64,000 bases of DNA from Lachnospiraceae bacterium (lineage in GTDB: Bacteria > Bacillota > Clostridia > Lachnospirales > Lachnospiraceae), in contig JAFQOW010000001.1 in NCBI GenBank assembly GCA_017412055.1, forward strand, positions 28,182 through 92,181, written 5' to 3'. Position 1 is the first letter of the stretch. Each line of letters opens with the position of its first letter. Shown here in pieces: positions 26,734 through 36,266 of the stretch. Made by a program: the position numbers and the translations under genes. The notes below the pieces were generated by a model. That model had not been told where the DNA came from and ran no database searches. It saw nothing but the letters and a program-made list of their open reading frames with translations.

Positions 26734-28536
26734 ATGAGTATAATTAAATCGGAAAATCTTGTACATAAATTTTCTGTTACAGACGAGAATGATAATATAA
26801 TCGAAGAAAATAGTGCTCTCGACGGTGTAAATATAGAGGTCGAGGAAGGTCAGTTTATAGCAATATTGGGACATAATGGTTCTGGCAAATCTACATTTGC
26901 AAGACATATCAATGCCCTTCTTACGCCAGATGAAGGAACCTTATATGTAAATGGCTGGGATACTAAGGATGAAAGTAAACTATGGCAGATTAGACAGAAT
27001 GCAGGTATGGTATTTCAGAATCCTGACAATCAGATAATAGCAACAGTTGTGGAAGAGGATGTGGGATTTGGTCCTGAGAACCTTGGTGTGCCTACAGAGG
27101 AAATATGGGATAGAGTAGAAAAGGCTCTTAAAAGTGTAGGAATGTTAGAGTACAGACACAGCTCCCCTAATAAGCTTTCAGGTGGACAGAAGCAGCGAGT
27201 GGCTATAGCCGGTGTGGTGGCTATGAAGCCAAAGTGTATAGTTTTAGATGAGCCTACAGCTATGCTTGACCCTAATGGTCGAAAGGAAGTTTTAAAGACT
27301 GTTAAGGAGTTAAATGAAAAGGAAAATGTAACAGTTATTCTTATCACCCATTATATGAATGAAGTTATAGATGCAGATAAGGTATTTGTAATGGATAAGG
27401 GTAAGGTTGTTATGGAGGGAACTCCTAGGGAAATATTTACAAATGTAGAGGAACTTAAAAAGCTGGGACTTGATGTTCCACAGGTTACAGAGGTTGCCCA
27501 TAAGCTTAAAGGTGAAGGAATCAATTTAGGTGATTGCGTATTAAGTATTAAAGAATTTAAGGAAAAATATAAGCAGGTTACTGGGAAAGATATAGCATCC
27601 TTGAATATAAAGGAAAGTGCTAAGAAATATGACTTAGAAGAGCCAAGTGAAATTAGAGATAATAAGATTGTTTCGTTAACTAACAGTGATTTAGATGATA
27701 ATTCTAAGGAGAACCATAAGAAACTTATATTGGATGCCAAAAAGCTAACGTATATCTATGAGGAAGGCACTGCCAATGAAAAGGGTGCGCTTAATGATGT
27801 GAGCATTAATATACATGAAGGAGAATTTCTTGCAATTATAGGCCACACAGGTTCAGGTAAATCAACACTTATTCAGCATCTTAATGGACTTATGAGAGCT
27901 GATTCTGGAACGATTTATTTTAATGGCGAGGATATTTATGCCAAAGAATTTTCAATGCCATTTTTAAGAAAGCATGTAGGACTAGTATTTCAGTACCCAG
28001 AGCATCAGCTATTTGAAACAACTGTGCTTGAGGATGTTTGTTTTGGACCTAAGAATTTGGGACTTAGCAAGGACGAGGTTTTAGATGCAGCTAAGAAGGC
28101 TCTTAAGCAGGTTGGCTTAGGAGAGAAATATTATGAGAAGTCACCATTTGAATTATCTGGTGGTGAAAAGAGAAGAGTAGCTATCGCAGGTGTATTGGCT
28201 ATGAATCCTGAGGTGCTTATATTAGATGAACCTACAGCAGGCTTGGACCCAAAGGGAAGAGATAAGATTTTAAACCAGTTAAAGAAATTACAAACTGAGA
28301 GAAATATTGCTATTGTACTTGTGTCACACAGTATGGAGGATGTGGCAAAGTACGCAGAGCGATTAGTTGTAATGAGTGGTGGTAAGAAGCTTTACGACGG
28401 TGAGTGCCGAGAGGTGTTTAGCCATTATAAGGAGCTTGAGGAAATAGGCCTTGCAGCGCCACAGGTGACATATCTTATGGCTGAGTCTGGCAAGACGGTG
28501 ATGACAGTTGATGAGGCTGTAGATATTTTGAGATAA
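26734..28536 (+). CDS. ecfA: Fused energy-coupling factor ATPases (EcfA1-EcfA2)
   Basis: ECF transporters take up vitamins and metals; two ATPases drive EcfT and interchangeable S components. This 600-residue protein holds both ATPases in one chain. The first has Walker [10 protein letters not shown] (about 46-54), [10 protein letters not shown] and [10 protein letters not shown]. The second has GHTGSGKST (about 370-378), [10 protein letters not shown] (about 473) and [10 protein letters not shown]. All catalytic glutamates are present. A linker of about 60 residues joins them. Separate genes are usual in Bacillus and many clostridia. AAAGGAG precedes ATG. Confidence 0.94.
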   Translation: MSIIKSENLVHKFSVTDENDNIIEENSALDGVNIEVEEGQFIAILGHNGSGKSTFARHINALLTPDEGTLYVNGWDTKDESKLWQIRQNAGMVFQNPDNQIIATVVEEDVGFGPENLGVPTEEIWDRVEKALKSVGMLEYRHSSPNKLSGGQKQRVAIAGVVAMKPKCIVLDEPTAMLDPNGRKEVLKTVKELNEKENVTVILITHYMNEVIDADKVFVMDKGKVVMEGTPREIFTNVEELKKLGLDVPQVTEVAHKLKGEGINLGDCVLSIKEFKEKYKQVTGKDIASLNIKESAKKYDLEEPSEIRDNKIVSLTNSDLDDNSKENHKKLILDAKKLTYIYEEGTANEKGALNDVSINIHEGEFLAIIGHTGSGKSTLIQHLNGLMRADSGTIYFNGEDIYAKEFSMPFLRKHVGLVFQYPEHQLFETTVLEDVCFGPKNLGLSKDEVLDAAKKALKQVGLGEKYYEKSPFELSGGEKRRVAIAGVLAMNPEVLILDEPTAGLDPKGRDKILNQLKKLQTERNIAIVLVSHSMEDVAKYAERLVVMSGGKKLYDGECREVFSHYKELEEIGLAAPQVTYLMAESGKTVMTVDEAVDILR

Positions 28537-28616
28537 TCTCAATTGTAAACAATTGACGAGTTGATATTTTTGGAGCTAAAAAGTAGCTACATTGATAATT
28601 TATGAAAGGAAACTTA

Positions 28617-29444
28617 ATGATTAGAGATATTACAATTGGACAATATTATCAAGTGGATTCTATTATACATAGATTAGATCCAAGAGTTAAGTTATTGGCT
28701 ACGCTTATATATGTAGTGAGTCTATTTGTGACTAATTCTCCTGTAGGATATGCTATTGCTATATTATTTTTAGTTGGATGTATAGCATTGTCGAAGGTGC
28801 CGGCTAAGTATGTATTAAAGGGACTTAAATCATTGGTATATATTTTGATATTTAGTGCGACCTTTATTCTTTTATTTACAGGTGGAGAACATATTGTCTT
28901 TAAATACGGCATAATAAAAATATCTAGAGAGGGTATTTATAATGCTATAGAGATGGTTGTCAGATTGACACTTCTTCTCATCGGTTCGTCAGTGATGACT
29001 CTTACGACAAAGCCAACAGATATGGCGGACGGTTTAGAGAAGGCATTCGGATTTTTAAAGGTAATAAAGGTGCCAGTTCATGAAATGGCTATGATGATTT
29101 CTATTGCATTTAGATTTATTCCAATTCTTGTTGAGGAAACGGATAAGATAATGAAGGCACAGATTGCCAGAGGTGCAGATTTTGAAAGCGGTGGCCTTAT
29201 AAAGAAAGCAAAGGGGCTTATTCCGTTGCTTGTTCCTCTTATCATTTCATCTATTAAGCGAGCACTTGATTTGGCAACTGCTATGGAGGCTAGATGCTAT
29301 AATGGTGGGGAGGGTAGAACAAAGATGAAGCCTCTTAAGTATAAGAAATGTGACTTTGTTGCATATGGTGTACAGGTAGGGTATTTTGTGATGATTATTG
29401 TGACTAATATCGTGGTGAAATTAGTGATAAAGAATGTTATGTAA
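28617..29444 (+). CDS. ecfT: Energy-coupling factor transmembrane protein EcfT
   Basis: EcfT links the ATPases to substrate-binding S proteins in the membrane. The 275-residue product has four to six hydrophobic segments and two coupling motifs, QIARGADF and MEARCYNGGEGRT, the second with C in place of the usual G. ATG 28617 follows GAAAGGAAA; the in-frame ATG at 28602 overlaps that site. Order ecfA-ecfT-truA is canonical. Confidence 0.93.
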   Translation: MIRDITIGQYYQVDSIIHRLDPRVKLLATLIYVVSLFVTNSPVGYAIAILFLVGCIALSKVPAKYVLKGLKSLVYILIFSATFILLFTGGEHIVFKYGIIKISREGIYNAIEMVVRLTLLLIGSSVMTLTTKPTDMADGLEKAFGFLKVIKVPVHEMAMMISIAFRFIPILVEETDKIMKAQIARGADFESGGLIKKAKGLIPLLVPLIISSIKRALDLATAMEARCYNGGEGRTKMKPLKYKKCDFVAYGVQVGYFVMIIVTNIVVKLVIKNVM

Positions 29445-29451
29445 ATTATTA

Positions 29452-29560
29452 TTTTTTTATGATATAGGAAAGTTCTCTGAACTTCCTATATCATAAAAAA
29501 CGCTCCGCGAGGATGAGCACTCGCACTAGAAGAATATGTCAGCTAACGCTGACCGTGCTC
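29452..29560 (+). repeat. 109-bp dispersed repeat, copy 1
   Basis: This copy matches 63858-63966 at 108 of 109 positions. It has a T-run, a near-perfect palindrome (TATGATATAGGAA...TTCCTATATCATA), an A-run, then nested stems GAGCAC/GTGCTC and GTCAGC-taac-GCTGAC. It lies between ecfT and truA and ends 57 bp before the truA start. Here the outer GCTCCGC stem has lost its partner, so this copy is truncated relative to copy 2. Confidence 0.85.
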
Positions 29561-29616
29561 CGTTTTGTTCTAAAAATGGTTGTAGTATGTTTGTTAAATG
29601 ACATCGAGGAAGAATT

Positions 29617-30372
29617 ATGGGAAAAAGAGTTTTACTTAGAATCGCTTATGATGGAACTTCATATTGTGGATGGCAGATACAGATTAATGGTATCACTGTG
29701 GAAGAAATAATTAATCGTGAGTTGTCGAATCTTCTTGGTGAGGAGATAGCTGTAATCGGTGCAAGCCGTACAGATTCAGGTGTTCACGCCCTTGGAAATG
29801 TAGCAGTGTTTGACACAGAATCAAGAATTCCTGCTGAAAAAATGTGTTTTGCGTTAAATCAGAGACTACCTGAGGATATAAGAATTCAAGAATCCTTTGA
29901 GGTGCCAGCAGACTTTCATCCAAGATACACAAACAGTAAGAAAACTTATGAATACAAAATATTAAATAGAAGATTTCCCATTCCAACAGAGAGGCTTTAT
30001 TCTCATTTTGTGTATATGCCTCTTGATGTGGAGAAGATGAAGCAGGCAGCAGAGTACATTGTGGGCGAGCACGATTTTAAGAGCTTTTGTTCTAATCGTA
30101 CGCAGGTGGAAAATACGGTTAGAACTGTGTATCAGTTAGATGTAAATGTGGAAAATGATATGATTCACATAGTTATATGTGGAAATGGTTTCCTTTACAA
30201 TATGGTGCGAATAATCGTAGGTACGCTTATAAAGGTAGGCTTAGGTGTATATCCGCCAGAGCATGTGAAGGAGATTATAGAAGCAAGAAATCGTGATGCA
30301 GCGGGGCCTAAGTCACCTGCAACTGGATTGACATTGGTAAAGATACAGTACGAGGAATTGGGAGAATATTAG
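29617..30372 (+). CDS. truA: tRNA pseudouridine(38-40) synthase TruA
   Basis: TruA isomerises uridines 38-40 in tRNA anticodon arms. The 251-residue protein has the catalytic-aspartate motif GASRTDSGVHALGN (about 48-61) and the later NGFLYNMVRIIVGTL signature. GAGGAAG precedes ATG 29617. A longer overlapping frame at 29513 is created by the repeat and is not coding. Confidence 0.96.
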   Translation: MGKRVLLRIAYDGTSYCGWQIQINGITVEEIINRELSNLLGEEIAVIGASRTDSGVHALGNVAVFDTESRIPAEKMCFALNQRLPEDIRIQESFEVPADFHPRYTNSKKTYEYKILNRRFPIPTERLYSHFVYMPLDVEKMKQAAEYIVGEHDFKSFCSNRTQVENTVRTVYQLDVNVENDMIHIVICGNGFLYNMVRIIVGTLIKVGLGVYPPEHVKEIIEARNRDAAGPKSPATGLTLVKIQYEELGEY

Positions 30373-30376
30373 TGCT

Positions 30377-31012
30377 ATGGAAAAAGAACAGTATGATCAC
30401 GCTATAGATTTGATAGAAGGTAAAATACAACCAGACCCAATACTTGTGGATTTGAACAATTGGTCTAAGTTGCATATGGGGATTGAGATTTACGATTACT
30501 TTTGTGAAAAGGTAAATGGTCTTACCAGACTTATGCTGGTAGTGTGGGATATTAAGATATTTCGCTCCCTTCATGATGAGTTTAATTATGATAAGATAAA
30601 GCAGACTATGTATGCAAATGCATTTTCACGATTTGCTGCAAAGTATAATATGCATGAGGATTATCATAATCCGGAGAAAATATTTGTAGCATATGATTTT
30701 ATAGAAAATGAGCTTACAAAGCGTAGCTTAAAAAATATATCAGATATTAAAGAAATTGTGAAAACGCTACATAATGATATTTCAGCTGTTGTCCAATATG
30801 ATAAAATACTCTTTGTACTGTATAAGGAAGAAAAGCAAAAAATTAAGCATGAATCCGACGGTGTAAATGAGATGATAAAGGCAAAGATTAATGAGTTGGT
30901 ATCAGAACATGATCTCTATGGTACTATGGAAAATGGTGCATGGGTAGAGTTTTTAAGTCAGGAGTTTTTAGATAAAAACTTCCGTGGAAGTATAATTTAC
31001 TATATGCATTGA
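30377..31012 (+). CDS. Conserved-looking protein of unknown function in the truA operon
   Basis: This 211-residue soluble protein starts four bases after truA and is probably co-translated with it. It is rich in aromatic and acidic residues and predicted to be mostly helical (NAFSRFAAKYNMHEDYHNPE, EIVKTLHNDISAVVQYDKIL). It has no signal peptide or membrane segment. No family is recognised, and the tRNA context is only suggestive. Confidence 0.65.
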   Translation: MEKEQYDHAIDLIEGKIQPDPILVDLNNWSKLHMGIEIYDYFCEKVNGLTRLMLVVWDIKIFRSLHDEFNYDKIKQTMYANAFSRFAAKYNMHEDYHNPEKIFVAYDFIENELTKRSLKNISDIKEIVKTLHNDISAVVQYDKILFVLYKEEKQKIKHESDGVNEMIKAKINELVSEHDLYGTMENGAWVEFLSQEFLDKNFRGSIIYYMH

Positions 31013-31068
31013 TTTTTTGGTAATAAATCTTTGAGTATAAAAAACTTTAAAGAAAATAGAAAAAAGGT

Positions 31069-31097
31069 TTGACATACGGAAACTATTGGCATATAAT
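31069..31097 (+). promoter_or_regulatory. Strong promoter of rplM-rpsI
   Basis: TTGACA (31069-31074), 17 bp and TATAAT (31092-31097): both hexamers are perfect consensus. It starts the transcript that carries the L13 leader. Confidence 0.9.
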
Positions 31098-31107
31098 GTT
31101 TAATTGT

Positions 31108-31250
31108 GGCAGCGTGTGTTTTGACTGATTATCAAACACAGGATACCACGAGTCGCTAATTTGCAAGCCTCTCTTACAAGGCAGTGCAAATATGTTGGAG
31201 GAGCTGCTAGATGGCAGTTCGGGTTTTCAATATTTTGAACATTAACCCAA
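31108..31250 (+). ncRNA. L13-type leader of rplM-rpsI
   Basis: The RNA contains a TGTGTTTTGA/TATCAAACACA hairpin, a TTTGC/GCAAA arm with inner GCC/GGC, a CTGC/GGCAG hairpin, and a final GGGTT/AACCC hairpin with inner TTCAA/TTGAA. An L13 leader is known upstream of rplM in Bacillus and relatives; this one has the same position and a multi-hairpin layout. No T-tract follows, so control would act on translation or processing. Confidence 0.6.
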
Positions 31251-31310
31251 GTCAAAATATAGAAAATCAAAAATAGTCTTTTTAAATCAAACTTATAGGA
31301 GGAATAACCA

Positions 31311-31739
31311 ATGAAGACTTTTATGGCTAGTCCAGAGAAAATTGAAAGAAAATGGTATGTAGTTGATGCTGAAGGTTGTACATTAGGTCGTCTCTCATCT
31401 GAAATCGCTAAGGTTTTAAGAGGAAAGAATAAGCCAGAGTATACACCACACGTTGATACAGGTGATTATGTAATCGTAATCAACGCTGAGAAGATTGCAG
31501 TATCAGGCAAGAAGATGGATCAGAAGATGTATTATCATCACTCAGATTACATCGGTGGTTTAAAGGAAACTACATTAAAAGAAATGTTAGCTAAGCATCC
31601 TGAAAGAGTTATCGAGCATGCAGTTAAGGGTATGCTTCCAAAGGGACCTTTAGGAAGACAGATGTACACAAAGCTTCACGTATATGCTGGTGCGGAGCAT
31701 CCACATGCAGCTCAGAAGCCTGAGACATTAACATTTTAA
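31311..31739 (+). CDS. rplM: 50S ribosomal protein L13
   Basis: L13 is an early-assembly large-subunit protein. The 142-residue product begins [20 protein letters not shown] and has the [19 protein letters not shown] signature. GGAGGAA precedes ATG. Its own strong promoter and leader separate it from truA. Confidence 0.98.
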   Translation: MKTFMASPEKIERKWYVVDAEGCTLGRLSSEIAKVLRGKNKPEYTPHVDTGDYVIVINAEKIAVSGKKMDQKMYYHHSDYIGGLKETTLKEMLAKHPERVIEHAVKGMLPKGPLGRQMYTKLHVYAGAEHPHAAQKPETLTF

Positions 31740-31764
31740 TTAGATCTGGAAGGAGGAAATAACA

Positions 31765-32163
31765 TTGGCTAAAGCAAGTTCAAAGTTCTACGGAACAGGT
31801 AGAAGAAAAAGCAGTATCGCAAGAGTATATTTAGTACCTGGTACAGGTAAGATTACAATAAACAAGAGAAGCATCGATGAGTACTTCGGTCTTGAGACAT
31901 TAAAGGTTATCGTTCGTCAGCCATTAGTAGCTACAGAGACAGTTGATAAGTACGATGTATTAGTAAACGTACACGGTGGTGGTTACACAGGTCAGGCTGG
32001 TGCTATCAGACACGGTATCTCAAGAGCTTTATTACAGGCAGATGCAGACTTCAGACCAACTTTAAAGAAGGCAGGTTTCTTAACAAGAGATCCAAGAATG
32101 AAGGAAAGAAAGAAGCCAGGTTTAAAGGCAGCGAGAAGAGCACCACAGTTTTCAAAGAGATAA
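31765..32163 (+). CDS. rpsI: 30S ribosomal protein S9
   Basis: The S9 tail touches the P-site anticodon loop. The 132-residue protein has [18 protein letters not shown] near the start and the invariant C-terminus QFSKR. The start is TTG 31765, supported by AAGGAGG; no other in-frame start fits. Confidence 0.98.
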   Translation: MAKASSKFYGTGRRKSSIARVYLVPGTGKITINKRSIDEYFGLETLKVIVRQPLVATETVDKYDVLVNVHGGGYTGQAGAIRHGISRALLQADADFRPTLKKAGFLTRDPRMKERKKPGLKAARRAPQFSKR

Positions 32164-32166
32164 GCA

Positions 32167-32315
32167 GTTACTTGCGAATCAAAATGTATATACAAAGCTC
32201 AGGAATGCTTGCATTCTATGGGCTTTTGTTATATGCATTTTGATTCATTAGAATGCAAGAAATGACGAAATAAATGCGAAGCATTTATGAGTTATTTCTT
32301 GCATTTGCAAGTAAC
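32167..32315 (+). repeat. 149-bp cruciform-like element after rpsI
   Basis: A perfect 9-bp outer stem (GTTACTTGC 32167-32175, GCAAGTAAC 32307-32315) encloses two long hairpins. One pairs AATCAAAATG with CATTTTGATT around AGGAATGC/GCATTCT. The other pairs CAAGAAAT with ATTTCTTG around ATAAATG/CATTTAT. Almost every base pairs. It starts four bases after the rpsI stop, has no coding frame, and has no T-tract after the outer stem. It may protect the mRNA 3' end or be a palindromic mobile remnant. Confidence 0.7.
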
Positions 32316-32339
32316 AAGATATAACGTAGGGAAGAAATA

Positions 32340-32388
32340 AATAGATAGGAAGAAGAAACCCAGAGTTTACTCATGGGTTTCTTTTTAT
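32340..32388 (+). terminator. Terminator after rpsI, repeat copy 1 of 3
   Basis: GAAACCCA and TGGGTTTC pair around gagtttactca and are followed by TTTTTATAT. Almost the same sequence, including the flank ATAGATAGGAAGAA, recurs at 38928-38968, and a diverged copy lies at 38600-38645. The copies bracket the restriction-modification island. Confidence 0.85.
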
Positions 32389-32461
32389 ATGCTGCAATTC
32401 ATTGGATGTAAAAGTCATAACATTTATGGTGAGAAATACTATGAAATACCACAAAAACACA

Positions 32462-32490
32462 TTGAAAACACAGAACATATGTGCTATACT
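32462..32490 (+). promoter_or_regulatory. Extended -10 promoter of the restriction-modification island
   Basis: TTGAAA (32462-32467), 17 bp and TATACT (32485-32490), with TGC directly before the -10 as in extended -10 promoters. It precedes the small HTH gene by about 37 bp. Confidence 0.7.
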
Positions 32491-32526
32491 ATTGATAGTG
32501 TTTTAAAGAATAGGAGAACTTATGCT

Positions 32527-32715
32527 ATGGATAATTATATGGAAGATTGGATTGGAATTGAAGCGGCTGCCAGCTATTTGGATGTGACGAAGGATACTGT
32601 TAGAAATTGGATTAAGAAGACCGATATACCGGCACATAAAATAGGCAAGCTATGGAAATTTAAAAGAATTGAATTAGATGCATGGGTAAAAAGTGGACGT
32701 AGTGCAATAGATTAG
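32527..32715 (+). CDS. Small excisionase-like helix-turn-helix protein
   Basis: The 62-residue protein has a MerR/excisionase-type winged HTH: IGIEAAASYLDVTKDTVRNW, then IPAHKIGKLWKFKRIELDAW. ATG 32527 follows AGGAGA with a nine-base spacing; the longer frame from 32389 runs through the terminator and promoter and is rejected. Such proteins often sit just upstream of N-6 methylase genes and may control the R-M operon. Confidence 0.8.
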   Translation: MDNYMEDWIGIEAAASYLDVTKDTVRNWIKKTDIPAHKIGKLWKFKRIELDAWVKSGRSAID

Positions 32716-32763
32716 AGTTCCAAAGTAATTAGAAATATAAGCTAAATCAAAGGAGAATTGGTT

Positions 32764-34785
32764 ATGAGTGAGACAAAAGTAATTGTTATACCTGATGGAA
32801 AGATATGTGATTATGTTGACGGTAAATTTCGTAATGATACCCCTGAAGAATATGTAAGACAAACAATTGAAAAACGCTTAGTTAATGAACATAAATATTC
32901 ACCGACACAAATTTCGATTGAATACACATTGCAACTTGGTTCAAAAAAGCCTCGTGCGGATATAGTTATTTTTGATAAAGATTGTGTTAATAAAGTTCAG
33001 GAAAATGTTAAACTTATTATCGAATGCAAGAAAGAAACTGTAGATGCTCGAAATGCCAAAGATGGTGTTGAACAATTAAAGTCATATATGTCAGCGTGTC
33101 CAAATTGTGAATGGGGAATGTGGACAAATGGTAAGCAAAAAGAAGTTTTTCGTAAATATGTAAATGATAAAGGTCAGATTGATTTTATGGATTACAATGA
33201 TATACCGTCAGCGGATGGTAATTTAGACGATATTAATCGACCTAAACGAACCTCCTTGAAAAATGCTTATGATGACAATTTGTTGTTCGTATTTAAAACT
33301 TGTCATAATCATATTCATATTAATGATGGATTACAGAAACAGCCGGCTTTTTTTGAACTGTTAAAGGTTATTTTCTGCAAGATTGAGGATGAGCGTAACA
33401 TACCAGCACCTTTGGAGTTTTATACAACTTCCGAAGAACGTTCTAATCCTGATGGGCAATTAACTGTGCGCAAGCGTATTTCAAAAATATTTGAAAGAGT
33501 AAAAAAGAAACACGGAAAAATATTTGACGCTAATGATGAAATCAAGCTTTCACCTCGTAGTTTGGCTTATATTGTGAGCGAAATTCAGAAATATAGTCTG
33601 TTAAATACTAATATTGATATAAAAGGAAAGGCATATGAAGAAATTGTAGGAGCCAATCTTCGTGGAGATAGAGGTGAATTCTTTACACCAAGAAATGTTA
33701 TGAAAATGGTTGTGGAAATGATTAATCCAGCTATTGATGAAAAGGTGTTAGATAGTTCATGCGGTACAGGCGGTTTTTTGGTAACGGCCATGACACATGT
33801 AATTATGAAACTTGAGAAAGAGTTTGCAGATTCAATCGGAATTTGTAAAGGTGATTGGGATAGCGATACGGTTCGAGTATTTCAGGATAAAATATCTGAG
33901 ATGGCTGCATCAAACTATTTTGGATTTGATATTAATCCAGATCTTGTTAAAGCAACTAAAATGAATATGGTTATGAATAATGACGGTAGTGGAAATATTT
34001 TGCAGACTAATTCATTGCTTCCACCTCATGAGTGGTCAGACGAATTTCGCTCTAAACTTGCAGAAGCTTTAGGGATAGATAAAGCAGAATTGCGTAATCA
34101 TAATACCATTGGTTGCTTTGATGTAATAGTAACGAATCCGCCGTTTGGAAGTAAAATTCCTGTTAAAGATAAGAATGTTTTGGAACAATATGAGTTAGCA
34201 CATATTTGGACCAATGATAAAAAAACAGGAGTATGGACGAAAACACAGAAATTACAATCCTCTGTTCCACCTGAAATTTTATTTATTGAACGATGTACTC
34301 AGTTGCTTGTACCCGGGGGCAGAATGGGAATAGTTTTACCTGATTCGATTTTGGGTTCTCCAGGATTAGGATACATTCGTGAATGGCTCATTAAGAATCA
34401 TCGCATAATTGCAAGCATAGATTTGCATGCAGATACATTCCAGCCACGTAATGGTACACAAACTTCAGTTTTGTTTTTACAGAAGAAAACTCAAGAACAA
34501 AAAGATACTGAAGAGAAGAGTGGAATAATGGCAGATTATAATGTTTTTATGGCTATGGTTGAAAAGATAGGTCATGATAAAAGAGGAAATCCTACTTTCA
34601 AACGTGACAAAGAGGGAAATGAAATTCTGGTTCCAGATATGAATGGTATGACAGCTAAGATGGAAAATGATAGTCGTAGAGAAATGGTTTCTCATGAACA
34701 AAAGAAAAAAGTTGAAGATGACCAAACGTCAGATGTTCCAGTGATTTTTGATAACTGGAAAAAGCAGGAGGGGATTTCATGGTAG
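32764..34785 (+). CDS. Fused nuclease and N6-adenine methylase, BcgI-like R-M subunit
   Basis: This 673-residue protein probably both modifies and cuts DNA. The N-terminal 130 residues resemble the HsdR N-terminal nuclease fold, with ADIVIF (about 64) and IIECKKE (about 85) as the D...E-x-K core. The methylase follows: an HsdM-type helical part, SAM motif I DSSCGTGGF (about 330) and the catalytic NPPFG (about 457). No helicase motifs occur here or nearby, unlike classical type I systems. The layout matches BcgI-type IIB enzymes, in which nuclease and methylase are one chain and specificity is a second protein. It overlaps the specificity gene by 7 bp. Confidence 0.82.
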   Translation: MSETKVIVIPDGKICDYVDGKFRNDTPEEYVRQTIEKRLVNEHKYSPTQISIEYTLQLGSKKPRADIVIFDKDCVNKVQENVKLIIECKKETVDARNAKDGVEQLKSYMSACPNCEWGMWTNGKQKEVFRKYVNDKGQIDFMDYNDIPSADGNLDDINRPKRTSLKNAYDDNLLFVFKTCHNHIHINDGLQKQPAFFELLKVIFCKIEDERNIPAPLEFYTTSEERSNPDGQLTVRKRISKIFERVKKKHGKIFDANDEIKLSPRSLAYIVSEIQKYSLLNTNIDIKGKAYEEIVGANLRGDRGEFFTPRNVMKMVVEMINPAIDEKVLDSSCGTGGFLVTAMTHVIMKLEKEFADSIGICKGDWDSDTVRVFQDKISEMAASNYFGFDINPDLVKATKMNMVMNNDGSGNILQTNSLLPPHEWSDEFRSKLAEALGIDKAELRNHNTIGCFDVIVTNPPFGSKIPVKDKNVLEQYELAHIWTNDKKTGVWTKTQKLQSSVPPEILFIERCTQLLVPGGRMGIVLPDSILGSPGLGYIREWLIKNHRIIASIDLHADTFQPRNGTQTSVLFLQKKTQEQKDTEEKSGIMADYNVFMAMVEKIGHDKRGNPTFKRDKEGNEILVPDMNGMTAKMENDSRREMVSHEQKKKVEDDQTSDVPVIFDNWKKQEGISW

Positions 34786-36221
34786 AAAATAATATTTATG
34801 ATGCTGTCAATTTAAAAAAAACTTCACTAAAATGGTGTTCAATTTCGTTAGCGGATGTTGTGGCACATGGAAAACGCTTGGAAGCAAGTGTTTATGATGT
34901 TGAGGCGAAACAAGCACATCAAATCATTAAAGCATGTAGATATCCCCTAACTACTATCGGGGGTAAGGAGGGGGTGACGACATCATATACATGTGCAAGG
35001 TTTAAACGTATATGGGTAGAGAAGTCGGATTTTCCTATATATCAACCATCTACAATCGTTGATGTTAAACCGGTTCCTGATGGATACATATCGCATTTGA
35101 CTAAGACAGATATAGAAGCTTTGCGTGTGAAAAAAGGACAAGTGTTAATGACTTGCTCTGGGACAATTGGAAAAGTTGCTTATGTATCAAAGACTTTGGA
35201 TAATAAGATATTCAGTCACGATTTACTTAGAATAGAATGTAAGAATCCTACTGATAGAGGATATATATATACATATCTGAAGAGTAAAATCGGAAATAAA
35301 ATATTGTTAACCAATAGTTATGGGGCGGTTATTACGCATATTGAATCGGAGCATTTGGCATTAGTACCAATTCCAGATGCTCCTGAAGAGATCAAAGAGA
35401 AAATTAATACACTAATAACCAAGTCATATGAACTTAGGGATCAATCAAATGAAATGATTGATGAGGCAACGTCACTATTCATTAGAGAGTTGAGGCTGCC
35501 AGATGTAACGACTTTCTGTGAGCAGGAGCAAGGAAGTGTTAATACATTTTCGATAAGGTTAAGTGAAATTGATTTGCGAGTAGATGCATCATATCATATT
35601 CCAGAGGTTGATAAGCTTGTAAATTATATGAGAAAATATGCTGATGAAATTACTACAATTGGTGATGAGAGGATAAGTAATAAGATAGTTTTAGCCGGTG
35701 TATTTAAGCGAACTTATGTTGAAGAGGAGTATGGGTATCCGTTTTTGGGTGGAAAGGAGATTACGCAACTTAGTCCGGTTACGGAGAAGTATTTGTCAAA
35801 ACCAATACATAAAGCTAGATATGAGAAGGAACTGAAGGTTGTGGAAAACACAATACTCGTGTCGGATCGTGGAACTATTGGAACGGTTGCGCTTGTGCCA
35901 AAACACTGGGACGGTTACGCCGTTAGTCAGAATGTGTTAAAAGTGATTCCGGCATCAGATGAGATCGCAGGATATGTTTACATTTATTTGAATAGTGATT
36001 ATGGGAAAATGCTTGTACGTAGACAGACCTATGGCTCGGTTGTTGATATGATAGATAACCATAGTTTGTCTGCAGTTCAAATTCCTTTGTTAAAGAGTAA
36101 AGATACACAGAAGAAAATTAATGAATTGGCCTTAGAAGCTAATAAAAAGAGATATGAGGCATATTTGTATGAGAAACAAGCACTACAAATATTGAATAAC
36201 GAGGTTATTTTTGCAAAATAG
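34779..36221 (+). CDS. DNA specificity subunit with two target-recognition domains
   Basis: The 480-residue HsdS-like protein has two recognition halves. Each ends in a similar block: GQVLMTCSGTIGKVAYVSKT in the first half, and a matching segment with VSDRGTIGTVALVPKHW in the second. Helical spacers with coiled-coil character follow (EEIKEKINTLITKSYELRDQ). It determines the bipartite recognition site of the upstream enzyme. AGGAGGGG within the methylase gene precedes ATG, and the 7-bp overlap indicates coupled translation. Confidence 0.88.
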   Translation: MVENNIYDAVNLKKTSLKWCSISLADVVAHGKRLEASVYDVEAKQAHQIIKACRYPLTTIGGKEGVTTSYTCARFKRIWVEKSDFPIYQPSTIVDVKPVPDGYISHLTKTDIEALRVKKGQVLMTCSGTIGKVAYVSKTLDNKIFSHDLLRIECKNPTDRGYIYTYLKSKIGNKILLTNSYGAVITHIESEHLALVPIPDAPEEIKEKINTLITKSYELRDQSNEMIDEATSLFIRELRLPDVTTFCEQEQGSVNTFSIRLSEIDLRVDASYHIPEVDKLVNYMRKYADEITTIGDERISNKIVLAGVFKRTYVEEEYGYPFLGGKEITQLSPVTEKYLSKPIHKARYEKELKVVENTILVSDRGTIGTVALVPKHWDGYAVSQNVLKVIPASDEIAGYVYIYLNSDYGKMLVRRQTYGSVVDMIDNHSLSAVQIPLLKSKDTQKKINELALEANKKRYEAYLYEKQALQILNNEVIFAK

Positions 36222-36266
36222 GATAATGCGAATATTACTTTGTATACAACGAAAGGAGTGATTAGT

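Noticed and set aside
29459..29497. Palindrome resembling a site-specific recombination target (like FRT)
   Set aside because: The arms differ by one inserted base, it is part of a longer dispersed repeat, and no recombinase gene is present in the window.
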